From NCBI GenBank assembly GCA_003021785.1, contig PXQU01000016.1, positions 1 to 64,000 on the forward strand: a stretch of DNA of 64,000 nt, given 5' to 3'. This document shows positions 62,240-64,000 of this stretch, piece after piece. Made by a program: the position numbers and the translations under genes. The notes beneath the pieces are model-generated. The model did not search any database and was not told the DNA's origin. It saw only the letters and a list, made by a program, of their open reading frames with translations. The DNA is from Halobacteriales archaeon QH_7_65_31 (GTDB taxonomy: Archaea > Halobacteriota > Halobacteria > Halobacteriales > Haloarculaceae). Positions within the stretch are counted from its first letter, which is position 1, and every line of letters begins with the position of its first letter.

Positions 62240-63475
62240 CTACACTCCGAGTATTAACGGCCCGGTGAGCACGCCCATCAGGTGGACGCGGCGTGCACCG
62301 TATCGCGACGGCACGAGACCCAGAAGCGTCGCCACAGCGAAGACGCCCACTCCGACCACTCCTGTCAGCAGCGCCGTCAGCCCGACCAGTCCGACGAGCG
62401 TCGCGACCGACAGCCGAGTGTAGTCGAGCCGCCCGACAACGGTCAGATACCGGTCCCCGAGCACGGGAACCAGTAGCGCCCCGACACAGGCCGCGACCGC
62501 GACCGCCGGGAGCCACAGCCCGAGCGAGACGGGCGCATCGAGCGAATCGACGGCGACGAGCACCCCGGTTCGGGGTGAGCCGAGCGCGACCAGTGCGAAC
62601 AGCGCGAACACGGTGTTCGAGGTGTTGACCCCCGAGACGGCGATGATGAACCCCCGACCGCCGAGTCGAGTCGGGACGCCGAGCAGGGCGACCGTGGCTG
62701 CGACCGCCGAGGAGACGCCCGGCACGTAGCCGACCACTGCTCCGGCGAGCGTGCCGACGCCGGCGACGAGTCCCGTCTCGCGCGGCGTGACCGCGAGCGT
62801 CGTGTCCCCCTGCTCCGGAACGCCGTCGCCGCCGAGCGCATCGACGAGCACGGGCGCACCGAACAACCCTGTGAACAGCGGCATCAGGATGTTACCGGCA
62901 GCGAGCGGGGCCTGTGGGTCGAGATCGAGCGTCACCGTCCCGAGCGCGGCGGCCGCACAGAAACAGCCGATCCCTGCGACCGCCGCCCGACGGCTCGACT
63001 CCGTCACGACGAGCAGCGCCGCGGTTCCGAGCAGGAGCACGCCGAGATAGCGTTCGATGAGCGGGTACGCTGTGATCATCGCCCGCGTCACCGGAACCGA
63101 CAGCGGGACGGCAAACAGCACCGCCAGCCCGGAGCCGAGTGCCGACAGCCGGAGCGTCTCGTGGCCGCGACCCTGTATCACGAGTCGGTGACCGGGGAGC
63201 GCGCCGAGGGCCATCGCCGGGTCCGGGACGCCGAGCGCGAGCGCCGGCACGATGTCGAGGAAGGTGTGTACCACGCCGGCCGCGAGCATCGCACAGACCA
63301 CGTAGCGGGGTGGCCCGGGCAGCGACGGCGCGACGCCCGCGAGAACGAGCGCCATCGTGTTGGCGTGGAGTCCGGGAATCAGCCCCGAGAGCGTCCCGAG
63401 ACAGACGCCGGCGAGGGTGAACCCGAGGGTTACGGCCGTAGCCGTCGGACTCCACGCGAACGCGTCGGCGAACAC
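62240..63475 (-). CDS. TctA-like (DUF112) membrane permease
   Basis: 411 residues, about ten membrane segments. Two inverted halves carry related motifs: LSGLIPGLHANTMALVLAGV near the start and VGYVPGVSSAVAATVALLGV in the second half. This is the archaeal COG1784 branch of the tripartite tricarboxylate carrier permease family; no binding protein is nearby, and the substrate is unknown. Confidence 0.85.
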   Translation of the reverse strand: MFADAFAWSPTATAVTLGFTLAGVCLGTLSGLIPGLHANTMALVLAGVAPSLPGPPRYVVCAMLAAGVVHTFLDIVPALALGVPDPAMALGALPGHRLVIQGRGHETLRLSALGSGLAVLFAVPLSVPVTRAMITAYPLIERYLGVLLLGTAALLVVTESSRRAAVAGIGCFCAAAALGTVTLDLDPQAPLAAGNILMPLFTGLFGAPVLVDALGGDGVPEQGDTTLAVTPRETGLVAGVGTLAGAVVGYVPGVSSAVAATVALLGVPTRLGGRGFIIAVSGVNTSNTVFALFALVALGSPRTGVLVAVDSLDAPVSLGLWLPAVAVAACVGALLVPVLGDRYLTVVGRLDYTRLSVATLVGLVGLTALLTGVVGVGVFAVATLLGLVPSRYGARRVHLMGVLTGPLILGV

Positions 63476-63551
63476 GGCGGCTCTGGCCGCGGCTTCCTAC
63501 TTGAGTGTCGCCACTGTGTCTCGTGAAAACAAAGCGAGTGAGATCGGAATC

Positions 63552-63890
63552 CTATCCGAAGAGTTCGCCGAGACCCTCACCGCCGTCTCCGCCGTCCTCG
63601 TCGTCGTCTTCAGCTTCGTCCTCGGCTTCGGCTTCCTCGGTCTCGTCAACCTCTTCGGTCTCGTCCTCGCTCGCGCCGCCGGCGCTTCCGCCGGCACTCC
63701 CGCCAGCGGGGACGGCGGCCGCCTCTGCGACGGCCTCCTCGATATTGACGTCTTCGAGGGCCGCGACGAGTGCCTTCACTCGCGACTCCTCGACGTCTGC
63801 GCCGGCCGATTCGAGCACGGCCGTCAGGTTGTCTTCGTTAAGCTCTTCGTCAGTCTCGTGCAGGATGAGTGCTGCGTAAACGTATTCCAT
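63552..63890 (-). CDS. rpl12: Ribosomal stalk protein P1 (L12)
   Basis: 112 residues. [20 protein letters not shown] is the dimerising helical N-domain; an Ala/Gly hinge and a very acidic tail end in GEGLGELFG, the factor-binding signature. Follows P0 by seven bases, the conserved L10-L12 order. Confidence 0.97.
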   Translation of the reverse strand: MEYVYAALILHETDEELNEDNLTAVLESAGADVEESRVKALVAALEDVNIEEAVAEAAAVPAGGSAGGSAGGASEDETEEVDETEEAEAEDEAEDDDEDGGDGGEGLGELFG

Positions 63891-63897
63891 GGATTAA

Positions 63898-64000
63898 TCA
63901 CCCGAACATCGCGCCGAGACCCTCGCCGCCGTCGGAGTCGTCATCGTCGTCCTCATCGGCGTCGTCGGTCTCGGCAGCCGCATCTTGATCACCGCTCTGT
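63898..64000 (-). CDS. rpl10: C-terminus of ribosomal stalk protein P0 (L10), partial
   Basis: Only the last 33 codons lie in the window: an acidic stretch ending SDGGEGLGAMFG, the shared P0/P1 tail that binds translation factors. The rest continues beyond base 64000. Confidence 0.93.
   Translation of the reverse strand, partial: QSGDQDAAAETDDADEDDDDDSDGGEGLGAMFG

Noticed and set aside
1-64000. CRISPR array or cas genes
   Set aside because: No regularly spaced direct repeats and no Cas protein; the Cys-containing nuclease at 26874 is only Cas4-like in layout.

Overview
This window is chromosomal DNA from a haloarchaeon (class Halobacteria). The proteins are strongly acidic, GC is high, twin-arginine lipoprotein signals occur, genes sit downstream of TATA-like boxes with little or no leader, and the gene set is archaeal: thermosome, LonB, SMC/ScpA, Pcc1, eS1 and uS15, P1/P0, NadM, RibL, MTA phosphorylase and archaetidylserine synthase. 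I cannot place it to genus from sequence alone.

Layout. 1-200: a long hairpin without a clear gene. 0.2-3.9 kb: a small DUF5800-like protein, a bactofilin/halofilin-like protein, a YchF/OLA1 GTPase and an aminotransferase. 4.2-6.7 kb: an ABC importer (binding lipoprotein, permease, ATPase) with overlapping genes, then a minus-strand pair of tiny overlapping genes (47 and 41 residues). 7-14.3 kb: methyltransferase, glycosyltransferase, thermosome, deaminase, PhzF-like protein and PEP synthase. 14.3-19 kb: a chromosome-organisation block (small coiled-coil protein, SMC, ScpA). 19-19.6 kb: an intact RelE/RHH toxin-antitoxin pair with a perfect 18-bp palindromic operator. 19.7-22.7 kb: nucleotide and NAD salvage (MtnP, a phosphoribosyltransferase, SAM hydroxide adenosyltransferase, NadM). 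22.8-30.8 kb: LonB, CPBP protease, MGMT-like protein without its cysteine, Nudix Ap4A hydrolase, a putative Cys-cluster nuclease, aldo-keto reductase, a broken ribH and an aspartate-type aminotransferase. 30.9-37.9 kb: S1-DHH phosphoesterase, JAMM protease coupled to FAD synthase, PLD-like protein, HEAT-repeat protein, archaetidylserine synthase and a cupredoxin. 37.9-40.4 kb: the translation/tRNA-modification operon uS15 - RecJ-like - Pcc1 - eS1.

40.6-46.2 kb is an accessory island of lower GC and broken genes. It begins at tRNA-Ala(GGC). A decayed integrative element of about 2.2 kb lies between the tRNA 3' end and a second copy of 11 bases of it. The element carries a frameshifted ParB/Srx-like gene, an intact gene whose product looks like a divergent uracil-DNA-glycosylase-fold protein, and a frameshifted tyrosine recombinase. 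Just beyond, vapC survives only as its first 12 codons behind an intact vapB. Further on, the start of an alpha/beta hydrolase has been joined to the end of a gene for a protein with 20 cysteines in about 52 residues.

46.2-64 kb returns to core genes: aminotransferase with its Lrp regulator, LEA14-repeat protein, redoxin, NCS2 nucleobase permease, a coiled-coil DUF7527-like protein, PurA, Trm112, DR2241/CbiX, CysS, a lipoprotein, a TctA-like (DUF112) permease, and the end of the ribosomal stalk operon (P1 and the last codons of P0).
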